Part shown: one piece after another, positions 6,918 to 8,188 of the stretch
Layout of the letters: every line of letters starts with the position of its first letter
How positions within the stretch are numbered: the first letter of the stretch is position 1
From: DASUUI01 sp964577965
GTDB taxonomy: Bacteria; Gemmatimonadota; Gemmatimonadetes; Gemmatimonadales; Gemmatimonadaceae
Direction of reading: 5' to 3'
DNA length: 8,188 nucleotides
NCBI GenBank assembly: GCA_964577965.1
Contig: CAZOAT010000104.1
Location: forward strand, 1-8,188
The notes under the pieces: model-generated
What the model was told of the DNA's origin: nothing
The model's database searches: none
Seen by the model: only the letters and a program-made list of their open reading frames with translations
Translations under genes and position numbers: made by a program

Positions 6918-7432
6918 GATCGACTCCCTGCGGATGGTTTCCTTGCGGTCGGAATCCATCGCGGCACGGATTCCCTGTATCGCTGGTAGCTGGCGCCGAA
7001 CCGGCGGGCGAGTCCGCGTTCCTCGTAAAGTACCACGAAGGCGTGCGCAAGCAGAACGAAGACCGATGCCAGTCCAACGATGGCGGCGGATTGTAAAATG
7101 AGGCCGAGGCCGAGCAGCATGCCGGTGCCTCCCAGGTACATTGGATTGCGCGAGTACTGATACGGTCCGCTTGCGACGAACTGACGAGGCGGGTCGAAGG
7201 GAGCAGGCGTCCCCCGTCCCCTCGCAATAAAAGTGGCCACGCAGAGCGCGGCCAGCGCCGCACCGAGAATGGCGAGAAGCCAGCCCATCGGTTGCAGCCA
7301 ATTGGGGATAGTCAACGGGATTTGGCCGTCGAGACGGCGGACCGAGAGGGCGAGCCAGGTCCAGAGGAGCATGAACGCCAGCCCGTAGATGACGCCGCGC
7401 ACGGCCACGAGAGTCGCGGAAGGAACTTTCAC
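6914..7432 (-). CDS. Isoprenylcysteine carboxyl methyltransferase-like membrane protein
   Basis: A 172-residue polytopic membrane protein of the ICMT/PEMT-like methyltransferase group. The signature GPYQYSRNPMYLGG (89-102), with R95, N96, P97 and Y99, is the cofactor-binding motif of this group, and the C-terminal EERGLARRFGASYQRYRESVPRWIP (137-161) with Glu137-Glu138 matches the conserved tail. Four hydrophobic segments precede and flank these motifs, close to residues 8-31, 47-69, 99-115 and 116-136. Members methylate prenylcysteine in eukaryotes; in bacteria the substrate is usually unknown, possibly a lipid or small molecule. The start is a GTG at 7432 with GAGGTG seven bases upstream, inside the tandem repeat, and an in-frame TGA lies three codons before it. 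The ATG within the repeat is in a different frame. It overlaps the lipoprotein gene downstream. Confidence 0.87.
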   Translation of the reverse strand: MKVPSATLVAVRGVIYGLAFMLLWTWLALSVRRLDGQIPLTIPNWLQPMGWLLAILGAALAALCVATFIARGRGTPAPFDPPRQFVASGPYQYSRNPMYLGGTGMLLGLGLILQSAAIVGLASVFVLLAHAFVVLYEERGLARRFGASYQRYRESVPRWIPTARKPSAGSRS

Positions 7433-7515
7433 ACGGCATCACCTCGGTCCTTGTCCTTCCACACGGCATCACCTCGGTCCTTGTCCTTCCACACGCTATC
7501 ACCTCGGTCCTTGTC
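7431..7515. repeat. 30-bp tandem repeat, three units
   Basis: Units lie at 7431-7460, 7461-7490 and 7491-7515 (the last one truncated to 25 bases). The first two are identical; the third differs at two neighbouring bases (ACACGCTATC against ACACGGCATC). Read on the - strand, each unit carries GACCGAGGTGAT, so each holds a GAGGTG Shine-Dalgarno-like core. The first unit, next to the gene, overlaps the first two bases of the methyltransferase start codon and provides its ribosome binding site. The unit length is a multiple of three and keeps several frames open, which explains the artificial long open frames crossing it. There are no unique spacers, so it is not a CRISPR array. Confidence 0.95.
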
Positions 7516-7874
7516 TAGATTAGCGGTCGCCATAGAGCCGTGGCCAGCCCGCGCTCGACCGCAGAGCGGCCAGCGACGCAGTCTGGAGCCGGCTCAAATC
7601 AATGCTTGTCGTACCCCGCTCGGTATTTCCGACGCCATCCGGACGAAATGCTCAGCGTGAACGGAGGCCAGCGTTGTCACGACACGTAGTTCGAGAAGGC
7701 GAGCGCCCATCGATACTGTCCATCGTACCCCCACCGTTATCACCGAGGGACTGAGCCCGCGTAGTCACACGCCTCAGCGTTGTTGTTCGACGCGGCAGCG
7801 ACGACGCGATGCCGGGTGCAATGAGCGGCCCGACGAAGTTGTTGAAGGTCTCGTAATACTGGCTCGCGAGCGAC
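7516..7874. other. Gap without a supported gene
   Basis: About 360 bases between the tandem repeat and the right-edge gene. No RNA gene, terminator or insertion element is recognisable. A - strand frame starting at 7876 (MSLASQYYETFNNF..., 74 codons to 7652) has G or C at almost every third codon position over its first 27 codons and loses this bias further on. It lacks a ribosome binding site, so it is either a decayed gene end or chance. The methyltransferase promoter must lie in or near this gap, but I see no convincing one. Confidence 0.5.
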
Positions 7875-8188
7875 ATGTTTACTACAGCAGGTAGCTGTGC
7901 GGCGGACCTGCACGCACGGATCGTGAAAGAGGAGCACGCGAAACTGCTCCGGGACTCGAATCTCGACGTACACGAGGACTCAAAACTCACCACCTTGCCG
8001 GTTTCCCGGGCGATCCTGGCGACGTACGTCAACTCAGACGTCAAGCCGCCATGGGCCATCGACCTCTGGAGCCTGAACTTCCTAAATCACGACATCGACG
8101 TGGCGCGGGCGCGGATCCGGCGCTACCTGAGCCCGCTCGCGCAGGAGAACACCCAGATCACGGAGAACCTGGACTTTGGAGTGGCCCC
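7875..8188 (+). CDS. Unknown protein, 5' part (continues beyond the window)
   Basis: An open frame of at least 104 codons runs to the window edge without a stop. From about codon 10 the third codon position is mostly G or C, as in the genes around it, which supports real coding. I do not recognise the family. Visible features are a charged first part (HARIVKEEHAKLLRDSN) and a tryptophan-bearing stretch (DVKPPWAIDLWSLNFLNHDID) followed by a basic helix (VARARIRRYLSPLAQENTQI). There is no signal peptide or membrane segment, so it is probably cytoplasmic. The start is uncertain: ATG 7875 has no clear ribosome binding site, and GTG 7923 is an in-frame alternative. An in-frame TAA (7854-7856) lies upstream. 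Confidence 0.6.
   Translation, partial: MFTTAGSCAADLHARIVKEEHAKLLRDSNLDVHEDSKLTTLPVSRAILATYVNSDVKPPWAIDLWSLNFLNHDIDVARARIRRYLSPLAQENTQITENLDFGVA

Noticed and set aside
6918..7502. N-terminal extension of the lipoprotein frame through the methyltransferase gene and the tandem repeat
   Set aside because: It overlaps the ICMT-like gene completely in another frame and starts with repeated GRTRTEVMPC units translated from the tandem repeat; the lipobox start at 6917 explains the gene.
7431..7515. CRISPR array
   Set aside because: The units abut directly without unique spacers, and no cas gene is present.
7515..7560. Promoter for the methyltransferase gene (TGGCCA and TAATCT, 18 bases apart on the - strand)
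   Set aside because: Both boxes match the consensus poorly (four and three of six), which is expected by chance in this length.
7292..7660. + strand open frame with repeated FHTASPRSLS units
   Set aside because: The units are the 30-bp repeat translated on the wrong strand, and the rest is antisense to the methyltransferase or has no coding character.

Overview
The window is GC-rich bacterial DNA with dense, short-spaced genes. It looks like a chromosomal segment from a Gemmatimonadota-type or similar soil/sediment lineage. I infer this mainly from a small membrane/coiled-coil protein (6083-6343) whose C-terminal half, with the core IAIEVERVSEGQRF, resembles small proteins I remember from Gemmatimonadota. 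The Gram-negative outer-membrane protein and lipoproteins, the ankyrin protein and the DinB-type protein fit that too. The assignment comes from memory of families, not from a search.

The left part is on the + strand. It starts with the truncated 3' part of a polysaccharide flippase-like membrane protein (2-1381). A small outer-membrane beta-barrel protein with a clear signal peptide follows (1477-1977), then a lipoprotein serine hydrolase of the beta-lactamase/6-aminohexanoate-hydrolase superfamily (2103-3209). These three are envelope proteins but do not form an obvious pathway. Convergent gene ends meet at 3210-3251.

The middle and right part is on the - strand. Reading leftward from 6343, four closely spaced genes form a probable operon (gaps of 33, 49 and 25 bases): a small one-TM coiled-coil protein, a DinB-like four-helix metalloprotein, a 534-residue ankyrin-repeat protein and an HD-domain phosphohydrolase of the YfbR/HDDC2 type. 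Upstream of it, also on the - strand, a membrane methyltransferase of the isoprenylcysteine carboxyl methyltransferase-like family (6914-7432) overlaps the start of a small Ig-like lipoprotein (6498-6917) by a GTGA junction. The methyltransferase start sits at the edge of a near-perfect 30-bp tandem repeat of three units (7431-7515), which supplies its ribosome binding site.

The stretch 7516-7874 has no gene I can defend. The last 314 bases hold the 5' part of a + strand gene of unknown function that runs off the window.

I see no integrase, transposase, CRISPR array, toxin-antitoxin pair, tRNA or rRNA. The most unusual items are the tandem repeat fused to a translation start, the four-gene ankyrin/HD/DinB operon with its GC-rich hairpin leader, and the unrecognised partial gene at the right edge.
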